The notes under the pieces: model-generated
Databases searched by the model: none
The model's input: the letters and a program-made list of their open reading frames with translations, nothing else
Told to the model about the DNA's origin: nothing
Position numbers and translations under genes: made by a program
Shown: positions 11,430 through 21,273 of the stretch, in pieces
How the letters are laid out: each line of letters opens with the position of its first letter
Numbering within the stretch: the first letter of the stretch is position 1
Assembly (NCBI GenBank): GCA_023375785.1
Contig: SZWC01000563.1
Coordinates: 343,274 to 387,708, forward strand
Direction of reading: 5' to 3'
Length of the DNA: 44,435 bases
DNA from: Penium margaritaceum
Taxonomy: Eukaryota > Streptophyta > Zygnematophyceae > Desmidiales > Peniaceae

Positions 11430-12506
11430 CAGATGATGTCCGTGTTGAGAGCGCAGCATCGGTTCAGGCAACTGCTGGTGCCGGTGTGTCGGGGTCATGA
11501 TGTGTTGGAGGTCTGGGCATGCACGACAGAAGTGACCATGCTTGCCACAGTAGTTGCAGGTGCGCCCCCCGCTGCCACCCCGGCCACGACCTCGTCCTCC
11601 ACCTGGCTGGGTACCTGTTCCTCCATTGCTCCACCCCCCTCGGCCTCTGCCGCCTCCCTGACCGGGTCTGGTGGAGGCGCCTGATGAGGCCTGATGCACG
11701 AAGGCACTCGGTGCTGGGCTGTTGGCCTCTCTCGCCTCTCCCTGAAGTATGTCCTCATAGTGTCGCAACTCCTCAAACACTTCGGCAAGATCGGTGTTCT
11801 CGATGTCTATCACGCAGAGGCGTCGCAGGAGACCTCGGCGAAACTCCCTGTACGGCTTGCCGTGATGAAGCAGCACATGGTCTAGCCACTCGAGTATGGA
11901 GCAGGACGCTCCAAGCCACAGAATGCGTTGGCGCAGATCCATTGCTGCATCCCAATACTCGGCTATCGGCGCTCTTGGCTTTGGGTACAGTCCGCGAAGC
12001 CGATCACGCAGCGAGATGACCAATGCCATTCCTCGTTCCTCATGGCGAGTAGTAAGATGCTGCCAGGCTTCGTGTGGGCGTGGGGCACCACTGCGAGGAT
12101 CAGAAGGGTCCTCCCCTTTGCCACCAAAACGAAAATGGCGGATGGCATACAACTGGTCGTCGGGCAACGCCCGAACTAGCGCATTGAAGGCACGCAGGAG
12201 AACTCGATCCTCTGTTGCGTCGGTGGACGGGGACAGGTACAACTCCTCTAGTCTGTGTTCCGCCACCCACGCAAGGAAGACATCCTTCCATGCGAGAAAA
12301 TCTCTTGTTCCCAAGGTGGGCGGCGTGAGATCCTTGTGGGACAGCACTTTGGTGAGGTCGTCCCACGTCACTATGGTAGCACCAGCTCCTCCGCTACCAC
12401 CTGCGCCAGCGCCGGCACCGGTGCCAGTGCCAGCACCGGATCCACTCGGGTTTCCACCACTTTCTCCTACGCCGGACCCTATCGGCGCTGATCCTGCTTG
12501 ACTCAT
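11430..12506 (-). pseudogene. gag: gag of copia B
   Basis: I chose the ATG at 12506-12504 (MSQAGSAPIG). The same frame extends upstream to 12590, but that part looks like leader. After a Gly/Ser/Ala-rich linker (about 12480-12370) the body (TIVTWDDLTKVLSHKDL onward, to about 11740) resembles copia nucleocapsid precursors, with the W-x-x-W-like FLAWKDVFLAW segment. An Arg-Gly-rich stretch (about 11560-11670, repeated GRGRGG) precedes the CCHC knuckle CNYCGKHGHFCRACP (about 11520-11560, spacing C-2-C-4-H-4-C). The frame closes at TAG 11427, but the protease continues beyond it in the same frame, so that stop is probably a mutation. The gag itself, about 358 codons, is otherwise open and could still be translated. 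Confidence 0.85.
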
Positions 12507-12976
12507 TGGTCCAGCAGGTCGAGAACGTCCTAGGGAGGCAGTGTGAGCCCTAAAGTCCCCCCTTGCGGCTGAACAAAATTTCGGCAGCAATCCGCCGGGC
12601 CCACTTTGGGCCCAGCTTTCTGTCGCGAGCCCTGAGCTCGTGGGTAATGCCTTGTCTTCCTTTGTGAAGGTCGTTCACATCGCCTGGGACCTGTAGTTTC
12701 TAGCTGTGGGACTAGGGACCCCGCCGTCACCTCTAGAGGGGTCGGACGGCGCTTGGACTCTCCCTTGCCTTGTCTCTCCCACCTATGCGGGCTCTTCGTT
12801 GCCTTTTGCCGCCCCTGCTGTCTGCGCGCGGCCTAGGGGGAACATTTCGACACGTCCAGGAGGTGTGCGCGGCCTGTTGTTGCGGCAGCCGCGCATATCT
12901 ACTTCCGCGCATCACTCGGCCGCCGCCCTTTTGGCTCGGCGCCACCACTATGCGTCACTTTCAGGCTCCGAATATG
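12507..12976 (-). other. 5' leader of copia B
   Basis: Non-coding stretch between PBS and gag on the minus strand. It contains no ORF I would defend and no conspicuous repeat. Confidence 0.55.
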
Positions 12977-12988
12977 GCTCTGATACCA
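12977..12988 (-). other. Primer-binding site of copia B
   Basis: The minus strand reads TGGTATCAGAGC, a perfect 12-base complement to the 3' end of plant initiator tRNA-Met. It directly follows the CA that ends the LTR on that strand. This fixes the inner LTR border at 12989. Confidence 0.93.
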
Positions 12989-13132
12989 TGAGAGGACTGC
13001 TGTGAACCTAATGCAACTTGTTTCAGGTCGATTGGTCAAGAAACAGGGAAGTTAGGGTCAGGTTAGCGGCAGCCATGGCTGATTCGCGTCCAAAAACTCT
13101 AAGTGTCGAGCAGCAACAGTGAACAGCTCGAG

Positions 13133-13163
13133 CGGGTGAGTCTCGCTAGTCGAGACTCACCCG
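13133..13163. repeat. Perfect 13-bp stem with 5-base loop in the copia B LTR
   Basis: The arms CGGGTGAGTCTCG and CGAGACTCACCCG flank the loop CTAGT with no mismatch. This would form a strong hairpin in the LTR transcript. The position inside the LTR suggests a role in RNA structure or 3'-end formation, but nothing in the sequence proves that. Confidence 0.85.
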
Positions 13164-13560
13164 TCGGCTGATGAGCAGGGCTCACCGGCCACGCATCCTC
13201 GAGCGAGGGCAAAAGACCCTCGAGGTCCTCAAACTGCGGCCTAGGCTGCACGATATCAAACACACAAAAACCTGGAGAGTGTCACTAACTAAACTAAGAC
13301 TGAACTAGTTTCCCTAGCCTGTTTGCAGTATTTTCCACAAGAAACACTGACAAAAACAAGTAGGTCTCGGAAGGCAAAACAACTAAGGACTACTCCAGAG
13401 GAGATGGAGCTGGGGCAAAGCTGCCAGAGGGGACGAGACGGGCGTACACGAGCCGCCTGATGCATTGTGGTGGGGATACGGCTTGGCATGGGAGCTCAAT
13501 GTGCGTCGCCTCCACTCTCTTGGTCAGCATGCCATGCGCACTCAGGTCCACACAGGAGGG

Positions 13561-13570
13561 AAAATATATA
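13561..13570 (-). promoter_or_regulatory. Candidate TATA box, minus strand
   Basis: TATATATTTT on the minus strand, in a region otherwise GC-balanced. It sits upstream of the copia B PBS in the right orientation to be its LTR promoter. AT-rich motifs of this size occur by chance, so this is tentative. Confidence 0.3.
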
Positions 13571-13578
13571 CAGACGGA

Positions 13579-14690
13579 TTAACAAGAGCGGGCGGTCGCA
13601 CCGGACGTCTGGCGAACGCGTGCCTCGTGTGCCTGCTGCAGCCCGCGCGTGACCTTTGCCCTGTCCAATGGGCGACCCGTCAAGCAAGTGCAGTCGGGGT
13701 AGCGATGGGCGCCTCTGCACTTGAAGCACATGAGCTGGCGGCTTGTCATGCTCAAGGAGCCACTGCTATTGCTGCTGTTGCTACTGTCGCTGGTGCTGTT
13801 GCCGCTATTGTCGCTGCTGTTGCGGTTGATGCTACTCGCGCTTGTGCCGCTGCTAGTCCCACAACTGGAGCCATTGGTTGACGATCTGCGGCCCTTCGTC
13901 CCCTCAGGTGGTACCTTCGTCGTTGTAGACGGCGGGGAGGAGGACGCGGTGGCAACTGCAGCTGAAGTGGTGCTACAGTAGGCACGGTTCGCTGCATCCA
14001 TGCAGGCGACCTCCAGGAAGTGGAGGGTGGTCTAGTGCAAGAGGGTCCCGTCGCTCCCCATGCCGTGTAGTAGAGTATGGTCAAAGTTGCTGAAGTCGCA
14101 GGCGTAGTCGAGGTGGATGCCGTAAAGGATGATGTGGAGGGCGGAGTACTTCGCAGGGGCATTGTCTCCCATCTCCTCATGTAGCCAAATAATCCGGCAC
14201 CAGTAGTCTGATGCGGACTCTTGAGCAGTCTGGCAGAGGGAGTTGAAGTCGGCAAGGCGCTCGGACATCAGGGCCAAGGTGGCGCCCTAAGAAACGGTGA
14301 CAGCCAGTGCCCACGCTGCGCTAGGATCAGCTCTTGAGCCGGTTAGTGGGTTGCCAAGGAAACGTCTGAAGTCCTTGGTGAAGTTCGGTGTAGCCTTCAT
14401 CAGGCCGGATGCGACACAAACCGCCATCTGTGTCCGGACGAGGTCGAGTACCTGGTAGGGGTTATAGTAATAGGCAAGGACCCCTTATGGCTCGCTTATG
14501 GCTCACATGAAAAAGCCTGGCTCCTATGATTTGTAGTCGTTCCTAGTCAGGAAGACGGGCGGGTCCAACTCAAACCATTTGGGTGGCTTGACCGTCGGTA
14601 GAGCGACAGCCGAAGCCACTGAGGGACCGGGCATAGAGGAGGCAACCCCCTTTCCCAGGCGGGCCTGCATGGCCATCTCCTCAAAGCTCA
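13579..14690 (-). pseudogene. gag: gag of LTR element C (degraded)
   Basis: Minus-strand fragments, read right to left, give KPPKWFELDPPVFLT (about 14580), a helical stretch with FTKDFRRFLGNPLTG (about 14350-14400), then MSERLADFNSLCQTAQ and LHEEMGDNAPAKYSALHI (14277-14032). A Ser/Asn-rich spacer follows (about 13870-13740) and then a zinc-knuckle-like CFKCRGAHRYPDC (about 13690-13730, C-2-C-3-H-4-C, one residue short of the normal spacing). The frame closes at 13579 and no protease follows, so the element is truncated about where the LTR of copia B begins. Stops occur at about 14290 and 14032. The sequence resembles a retrotransposon capsid, but the family (gypsy or copia) is not decided without pol. 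Confidence 0.7.
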
Positions 14691-14699
14691 GAGGGTGGC

Positions 14700-15300
14700 G
14701 AGATGAGCCAAGGCCAGCACCGGCACTGGAGCTCGTGCCCTTAAGGGTTGCATTTGCCTCACGCGCTCTGCGGCGCGCCTCCAGGCTCGCAGCAGCTCCT
14801 CCTCACCCTCCTCTCCCCAGCTGGAGAGGGTCTGCACTACCTCATAAGTATTGCAGCCAGGAGCGAGGTGGTCCTTGGTCGGGTCTACAAGCTGATGCTA
14901 CTACAGAGCAGTAAGCCCTTGACCAGGTCTTGTAGCTCCGCGACCTACCTCGTCAAAGTCCGGTGGCTCTCTGCCTGCAGGCCCGCCAACGCGCGCACCT
15001 GGCGCGCCAAGGTCGTCGGACTGGGCAAACACAGATGCTGCTGCTGTTGCAGTTGCTGCTGCTGCTGTTGCTATTGTAGCTATGGCTGCCAATACGCTAG
15101 TGCTGCTACTGTTGCTGCTGCTAGTGCTGCTGCGTATATGGTGACGATGGCGGCAGCTGACGTTGGCAGCTGATGGAGTTGCCCTCGGCAGCTGCGTCGG
15201 TGGCGGCGCTGGTGGGGGTGAGTTTTGGCATGACGGCTAGGATTTAACAGGACAATGCCGGCGGTGCTCCCGGTGGTGCTGTTGGTGGTGCTGCCGGCGG
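14700..15300 (-). other. N-terminal gag or leader of element C, with imperfect triplet repeats
   Basis: No clean ORF. The + strand at about 15033-15130 is an imperfect (CTG/TTG)n tract; on the minus strand it reads CAG/CAA, i.e. Gln or Ala runs depending on frame. A similar, more diverged triplet tract at 13760-13850 encodes the Ser/Asn-rich part of gag, so triplet slippage has shaped this gene twice. Confidence 0.55.
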
Positions 15301-16050
15301 AGTTTCCGCGGCCTGCCCCTGAACACCTCGGACTTGCCGCGGAATAGCCACCGCGGTCGCGCCGATGCGGAACACGCTGGGGTGCCGCGAACTGCCGAGG
15401 CACCTCCGTCAGTGCGTTCCGCAACCACCACGGAGATGCCACGTCTGGTGAACGTGGAACTGTCGCGGAAATGCCACGAACTCGCGAATGCGGAGCACTG
15501 TGGAGCACCACCAACGTGTTCCAGACACGCCGCGGAGCTGTTGCAGCGGAGCGCCGCGGATCGCGCAACACCGCGGATTTGCCGCAGCATCGTCACCGTG
15601 GGGTGACACACTTCGGAATGCCGCGTGCAACCGCGGAACAGCCACCGCGGTCGCGCCAATGCGGAACACGACGGGGTTCTGCGAACTGCCGGTGCACCTC
15701 TGTCAGTGTGTTTCGCAACCACCGTGGAGCTCCTACGACTGGTGACCGCGGAACTGCCGCGGACTCGCGATCGCAGAGTATCGTGGAGCACCGCCGACGT
15801 ATTCCAGAGCCGTCGCGGAGCTGCTGCAACAGAACACCGTGGATCTGTAGAACACCGCGGATCTGCCGCGGTAGTGTCACTGCAGGGTGATGCACTTCGG
15901 AATGCCGCGTGCAACCTCGGTTGATCCGCGGCACCGTCGGCGCGTTCCAATGCGGCCGCAAAGTTGCCGCATCCGCTACGGAGATCTTGTCACTGCGGAG
16001 AACCATGATTTTTCCACGGAGCGGCTTCTGCTCCCGCGGAACGGCCACGG
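15300..16050. repeat. CCGCGGA-rich tandem repeat with ~294-bp higher-order units
   Basis: A short motif CCGCGGA/TGCGGAA recurs every 10-30 bases. At a larger scale two units align: 15339-15632 and 15633-about 15920, each starting GCGGAA(T/C)AGCCACCGCGG and containing the same order of landmarks. A third partial unit seems to continue to about 16050. The long overlapping ORFs here in several frames are a by-product of GC-rich repetition and should not be taken as genes. Confidence 0.8.
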
Positions 16051-16206
16051 AACTGGTGCGGTCGGAGTTGTGGTGGGTCCTCCCAGGACCTCTCGCTGAG
16101 GCAGTGGGCGATACTGCTGCTATTACTCAAGGCAACGGCTCCGGTCACTCACTACTACTGCGGTTGCTACGCCTCTGCTACGCAGCTGTGCAAGCACTGG
16201 CTTGCT

Positions 16207-16218
16207 GCTCTGATTCCA
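16207..16218 (-). other. Primer-binding site of element C
   Basis: The minus strand reads TGGAATCAGAGC, 11 of 12 matches to the initiator tRNA-Met complement. On that strand it is directly preceded by a CA that would end an LTR. It places the element C gag and the CCGCGGA array downstream of it in the right orientation. Confidence 0.8.
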
Positions 16219-16800
16219 TGAAAGACAGCTTCCTAGAATTGCTGTCGTTGGAGTGGCAGCACAAGCCGGCCAGTTCACTCACTAGCACACACAGATGGAG
16301 GTGAGAACAATAAGGGGTTGGCTAGGGACGCAAAATGGTGTCATAAGCTGCAAATACTGAATTGTACAGAGAGAGTTAACAACTAAGGCCTAGACAACCT
16401 AAACAATGTCTCTGACCTAGTGGGTGCACACACACGCAGCGCACAAGGGCGCGCATTTTCTAGCAGGACAAAACAGTGGCAAAAACACACTTTTGGATGT
16501 AACTCCTTGCAGACACGTCAGAACGACGAGCCGTCTAAACCAGAACAGTCGCATCGACAAGAGCTACATCCTGATAGGCTACAAGCCTGTTTACTTTCCT
16601 ACAGCACGTATCTAAGTAAGAAGAAAGTCTTCTGGGTGCCCGTCCGGTCGCTGGTCTTTTTCCACCGTATCCATTTCAGGGATCTGCACGTGAATGGACA
16701 TGATCCAAGGGGTCACCGTAAGCCATGTAAAACACACACAACAACGCGTTTTGCGTGCAACACCTACCTCTTGTTTTGATTGGGTAGTGACCAGATAATA
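16219..16800 (-). repeat. Probable 5' LTR of element C (outer border unknown)
   Basis: On the + strand the LTR starts TGAAAGACAG immediately after the PBS complement; its first bases resemble the start of the copia B LTR (TGAGAGGACT). No second copy is visible in the window, so the outer end is a rough guess based on typical LTR size. Confidence 0.45.
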
Positions 16801-16807
16801 AATCCTT

Positions 16808-17125
16808 TTGAGGTCACAAACCCCTCCCATATTCTTTGAAGTTATCCCCCTTCCCTCCAAGATTGCTCTCCAACCCCTGTCTACACTACCACATAAATTT
16901 CTTCCTTTTGTGAATACCCTGCCAATGATCCATCCTTACATGCCTCGTACACCCATTGCGCCATTCAAAGGACAACAACGGATTAAGGTGAATGCAACCA
17001 TCGGATTTCAACCAAACCATGCCAGCTTAACCTTTGATGTGTTGAAAGGATTTTTCTTGATGGCCAGCTCTTCGGGGAATTTTCTCACTGACCTCGCTTT
17101 CCTTTTTTTTGTAAAAAACGTGTGA
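16808..17125 (+). other. Unrecognised 105-codon ORF
   Basis: Open frame from ATG with ordinary composition and no motif I recognise. It ends shortly after a T-rich run (near 17100). No ribosomal or splice context supports expression. It may be chance or the remains of an old element. I would not annotate it as a gene without homology. Confidence 0.15.
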
Positions 17126-17203
17126 AGAGTTTGTACTCATACATGAACTCCTTTTTCTAACTGACATGTGAACAACTAAGTAGTTCACACGGTTTTTAAG
17201 ATT

Positions 17204-17707
17204 GTGTTGGTCTTTTGTGGTATGGGTCATCTCCATCTGTTTCTAGAGCTTATTGTGACCACTCCGACGTGTCCATGCTCGTGCAAGCCCGTCATGACAA
17301 CCCGATTGGCAACAAAGCATTGTGGGGTGGTGGCCTGCCAACCTACACTCGCAAGGCAGCTACTACGGCATCCCAGATGCTTGCTGCGGCTTTCTACAAG
17401 TTTCCCACAACCTCTAAGGTCTTCTCGCTGGATTGTCTTTCAAACCCAATTCACATGTTTTGACCAGTATGTCCACTTGTTTTTGCCTTGTGTAGTATCT
17501 GCGTCTGACTTGAACACTCTACATCGGTATGTTCAGAAGGTTATGCATTCGTATGCCGATTCATGTAGGCAAGGGCAAAACAGTAGTTTCATGGTGGATT
17601 TTATTAAAAACTGGCCAATGCCACATACGTCGCTGCGACAACTATTTGACTTGTATGGCTTTAGTTTGCGCTTCTCTCTGCAATCTGAAAGCTTTTGGAG
17701 GTTGTGA
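17204..17707 (+). other. Unrecognised 167-codon ORF
   Basis: Open frame with no recognised domain. Near its end, FIKNWPMPHTSLRQLF faintly resembles the segment after gypsy RT (W-P-x-P ... LR-x-F), so it could be a gypsy remnant, but the match is too weak to rely on. Two other frames over the same bases are also open, which argues that length alone is not evidence. Confidence 0.15.
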
Positions 17708-18386
17708 GACTCTGTGCATCTCCCCCAGTCAAAGTCGTATTGTTCTGGTACTTGGGGTAACTGCTTGTGCGTCAACCAACCAAATTGCGCTACCATGTCA
17801 GTAGTTAGCATGCAAAGAAGCTTCTAGGCACTTTTGCATGGCATTAGAGCAGCAAGACTCTTCTGAAGCTATGCACCAAATCACAGCAATAGCAACATTA
17901 GTAAGGGTCACAATCGTATCCACGTTCTTGGGACCCACCATACCAAACAACAACATCAAGTAGCAAGAGCAGCAGGAGGCGGGATTAGTAGAAAACAACT
18001 ATAGCTAGCAATTGAAGTAGCACAATGTAGAAGCATCATCGTAGTAGTAGTGACTGTAACAGAAGCAACAGTCCAACCGCAGTATAAACAATGGTGGAAA
18101 TTATGCAATTGTAACCTTAGCAACAGCCATGGTAGCAGAAGAGCACCAATATCAGGAGCAGCAGCACTTACACACTTGCATGACTGTGCACGACAATAGG
18201 AGCAACTACAGAGGTGTTACATGCGCCAACCACATGGGACGTAGCCGCCTACCACTGCAATGTTGTAGTTGTGCACCTATATCACTGCACTGGAGCAGCA
18301 ACAGTTCATATCAACAACTATCGCCTATGGGAGAGAGAAGGTGACAAGGTCACCCCCTCCCCTTTCCTTATGCAAAAATTGTAAGA
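17708..18386. other. Anonymous sequence with loose AGCAACA/AGCAGCA repetition
   Basis: No gene is seen. From about 17840 to 18310 there is a diffuse excess of CAGCA, CAACA and GTAGTAG triplet-like units, too degenerate to call a microsatellite. Confidence 0.4.
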
Positions 18387-18839
18387 AACAAAAGAACGAA
18401 AAGAAGGGGAAAGCCAAATTGAGAGCCGCTTGTGTGAGCATAGGCATTTCTCACTCCAGCAACCCCGTGTTGACATGAATAGAGAGGCTACTGGCATCAA
18501 GTGGCTAGTGAAACTTGCACTTGCCTTTTCAGGCATTACGAGCCCTTTGTCCGAGGCTGCCAATGACCTTCATCGTTTGCATGATGAGATATGCCGTCAA
18601 TAGCGGAGACACNAACAAAAGAACGAAAAGAAGGGGAAAGCCAAATTGAGAGCCGCTTGTGTGAGCATAGGCATTTCTCACTCCAGCAACCCCGTGTTGA
18701 CATGAATAGAGAGGCTACTGGCATCAAGTGGCTAGTGAAACTTGCACTTGCCTTTTCAGGCATTACGAGCCCTTTGTCCGAGGCTGCCAATGACCTTCAT
18801 CGTTTGCATGATGAGATATGCCGTCAATAGCGGAGACAC
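18387..18839. repeat. 226-bp exact direct duplication around a single N (18613): likely assembly artefact
   Basis: 18387-18612 and 18614-18839 are identical base for base, with only the ambiguous base n between them. Everything else repeated in this window is diverged by several to many percent. Two identical contig ends joined by an N is what an unmerged overlap looks like. The true locus probably has one copy. Confidence 0.9.
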
Positions 18840-21273
18840 ACTACATGAGATTTGTAACCTACTACGGGAACCTTGGGGGGCTCCACCCAAAGGCTGGGAG
18901 GAGCCACAAGAAATACACCATTAGCCCAGTAGTCCAACCCCTATCCGAAATCCAAATCTCAACACCTCCCTTCAAATGCTGTCACCTTGGATGAGGAGCA
19001 TATAGATGACGACTCGCCTGAGATTGAGATGCCTAATTCATGAGTAGTTTTGTCAGTTATGCATGAAATTACGGCATGCCACAAGGTTGGCACCATGGGG
19101 TTCACATGGGGTTGTCAGCTTTCCTTTGGAAGATTTTCTCTTGATGGCTTTCTCCCACCCACCTTCATTGGAGTCTCAAGACATCCTCCCTAGGGAGCGA
19201 AGACTGAAGGAGCTCCAGACTCCACCCGCTATCACAGTAATGCAAGCTTTGACTTTATGAACATCCTGTTTTATGTGAACCTAGGCTTGGAAGGACTATG
19301 ACCCAACTACTTTGGTTCGTATCACAACACTGGTGCTTGCCAGGTCTGAACACCATCCACAATGATGCACGAATTGCTTGTTGACTTCCGTCCTTTCTTG
19401 GATACAACATGACCGGGACTGGAGCGGCCCCATGGTACGAATAGGATTTGTCACTGATGTTGATCACTGCAAAAGTCCAACAAGGGCGGATCAGCTGCAC
19501 AAGTTCCACTCCCTTTGTTAAGGTTTGTTGGAGCTTGAAGTTGACTACTGTCGGCACAGAACGTGCATCTACATGTGCTTCTGGACTGGTGGCAGGACTC
19601 ATCACCATCATGATTGTAGTACACCTGGACCACGTGAAGCTCTTCTCTGGCTTGGACCGAGTTGCACCCTCCAAGTTGCTTGAGTCATTGTAGCTCCTCC
19701 CCTAGGTTCATCACTGTTTCCTTTAGGCAACATTGGTTTGGGAGGTAGCCCGCATGCATCAAGAGAGTACGCTTGTTACAATAGTGACAACAGTACCTAT
19801 AATGCCTTGGTCTGAGTTTTCAAGCACTACCTCCACTACTTCCTCCTCTTCTCCCTCTATATTGAGTGGAAAAACTCAGGGTATTTCAGTGGCCACACCC
19901 GAGAAGAAGGGAAGAAAGAACGTGGCAAGGGACAACAAGAACAACAATTGTGGCCTCTACAGTGGTAGTGACTATTCTATCGACTACTACAGCTACCAGG
20001 GTGTCCATCACTATAGTTTGTATATCATTGACACGATTGCCGTGACCTTCTAGCAACAGGCACACAATAGACGTCTTTTGGGATTACACAAGCGCTTCAT
20101 GTCGGAAGCACGATAGCAGCGGAGACTTTCACTACCTGGGGACCAGGACCCACAAAACTGCACAATTGAAAGGTTTTGATAGCTGTTGACGATTTGCACT
20201 CAAGGAAGTATGAGTGTGCATTATCAAAGTTGAGTGGCCCAAAGACACATTGTCCAGCTATAAGCTAGAATACTCCAGCAACACTGATTACAGATTGAGG
20301 TTTCCTTGAATGTGTAATCTGAATGCAGATTTGAAGTTTGTAGGAAAAACTGTACAAGATTGGTCCAAGAACAGGATCGATGCATGAATAATCGAGGAAG
20401 TTGCATCTGGCCAAAGGTTGGAGTGGCTAAGGAGAATACAAGTGATTAAAATCCATACATAGGATCAATCCTTGGAAGACCTATCGAGGTCAAAGCGGGC
20501 CGTAAGGCATGGCTGGCCAATGAATCAAGGACCACTGAGGGCCAAGGGTATCTCAAAATGGAATCCATGTCTGTTGTTACAAGAAAATGTGTGCTTGAAA
20601 CCGCTGCTACTGGTGCTACCAGCTACAAATTACCCTGGTTCACAAAAATCTCACGTCTTGACCATTTCTCCACGGAATGATGCAATACTTGGTGCATTAG
20701 AAAGCTGAGGTCACATGAATATTGAGGCAATACCGCTCATTATTGGCATATATGGAGCCACACATGGCTCGGCGACCTCGGGTCAACTAGGATGTATCAT
20801 CAAGCACACATAGTCTTGCATGTTAACATTCGAAGAAGAAGTACTAGTAGCTATCAATTTGCCACAAATTTTCCCGTATCTCCCAAGACAATCCTTGTTT
20901 CTACCTACACTTGAAGGTGTACAATGGCCTCCCCTTGCTTGTTGTTGCCGCTGGTTGGTGCTTTCCTCCGCTGATTGAGGCTATCATTTTGCACTTTATC
21001 AACTCTTGATATCAGCACTACTCTTGGCCCAGAGGCATAATCATCTGCGTTGCAACCTTTTCTAGTTAGCACAGACACGGCATACATCTCGTCTCTTTGG
21101 AGGCTCTGTGTTGAAGGCCAACAATGCACTTCCGCAACAAGGCGGTAACCAACGGATCAATTGAGGAAGAAGCTGCATCATATGCAAAGATGAATTCATC
21201 CGACACGTTCTTAATGACTGTGGCATTTAAATCTCAAGGAAAATAGCAGTTGTCGTAGTGTTGTTGAGGTTGC
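18840..21273. other. Anonymous AT-moderate region without recognisable gene
   Basis: ORFs up to 139 codons occur (for example 19255-19674 on the minus strand) but none shows a domain. The region directly precedes the gag of gypsy D and should contain its leader and 5' LTR. I could not find a matching start (TGTCACGTCC) or a convincing PBS, so that end is either lost or too decayed to see by eye. Confidence 0.4.

Larger units (their letters stand above)
8381..13570 (-). mobile_element. Ty1/copia element B, left part cut off by insertion of chromovirus A
   Basis: Read on the minus strand the order is LTR (right end uncertain), PBS at 12988-12977, leader, gag, protease, integrase, RT and the first ~30 residues of RNase H. 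Integrase before RT is diagnostic for Ty1/copia. Coding sense stops at 8381, exactly where the LTR of chromovirus A ends, so the remaining RNase H and 3' LTR must lie left of the window. From the gag start to 8381 everything is in one frame with seven stops and no frameshift. The outer LTR border near 13570 is a guess because the partner LTR is not visible. Confidence 0.92.
12989..13570 (-). repeat. 5' LTR of copia B (inner border certain, outer border unknown)
   Basis: On the + strand the LTR begins TGAGAGGACT right after the PBS complement. It contains a perfect hairpin (arms 13133-13145/13151-13163) and a smaller CCTCGAG/CTCGAGG inverted repeat just downstream. On the minus strand a TATATATTTT stretch at 13570-13561 could be the TATA box, which would put the outer end beyond it. 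The other LTR is left of the window, so length and target-site duplication cannot be checked. Confidence 0.55.

Noticed and set aside
15237..16304. ORFs of up to 237 codons on both strands around 15.2-16.3 kb
   Set aside because: Caused by the stop-poor CCGCGGA repeat; the predicted protein merely echoes the DNA repeat.
18591..18830. ORFs spanning the N at 18613
   Set aside because: Created by the probable false duplication.
19310..19335. Possible PBS for gypsy D (TTTGGTTCGTATCAC)
   Set aside because: Needs a three-base insertion and further mismatches, and no LTR end precedes it.
19255..19674. 139-codon minus-strand ORF
   Set aside because: No recognisable domain, a competing + frame is also open, and the region is anonymous.
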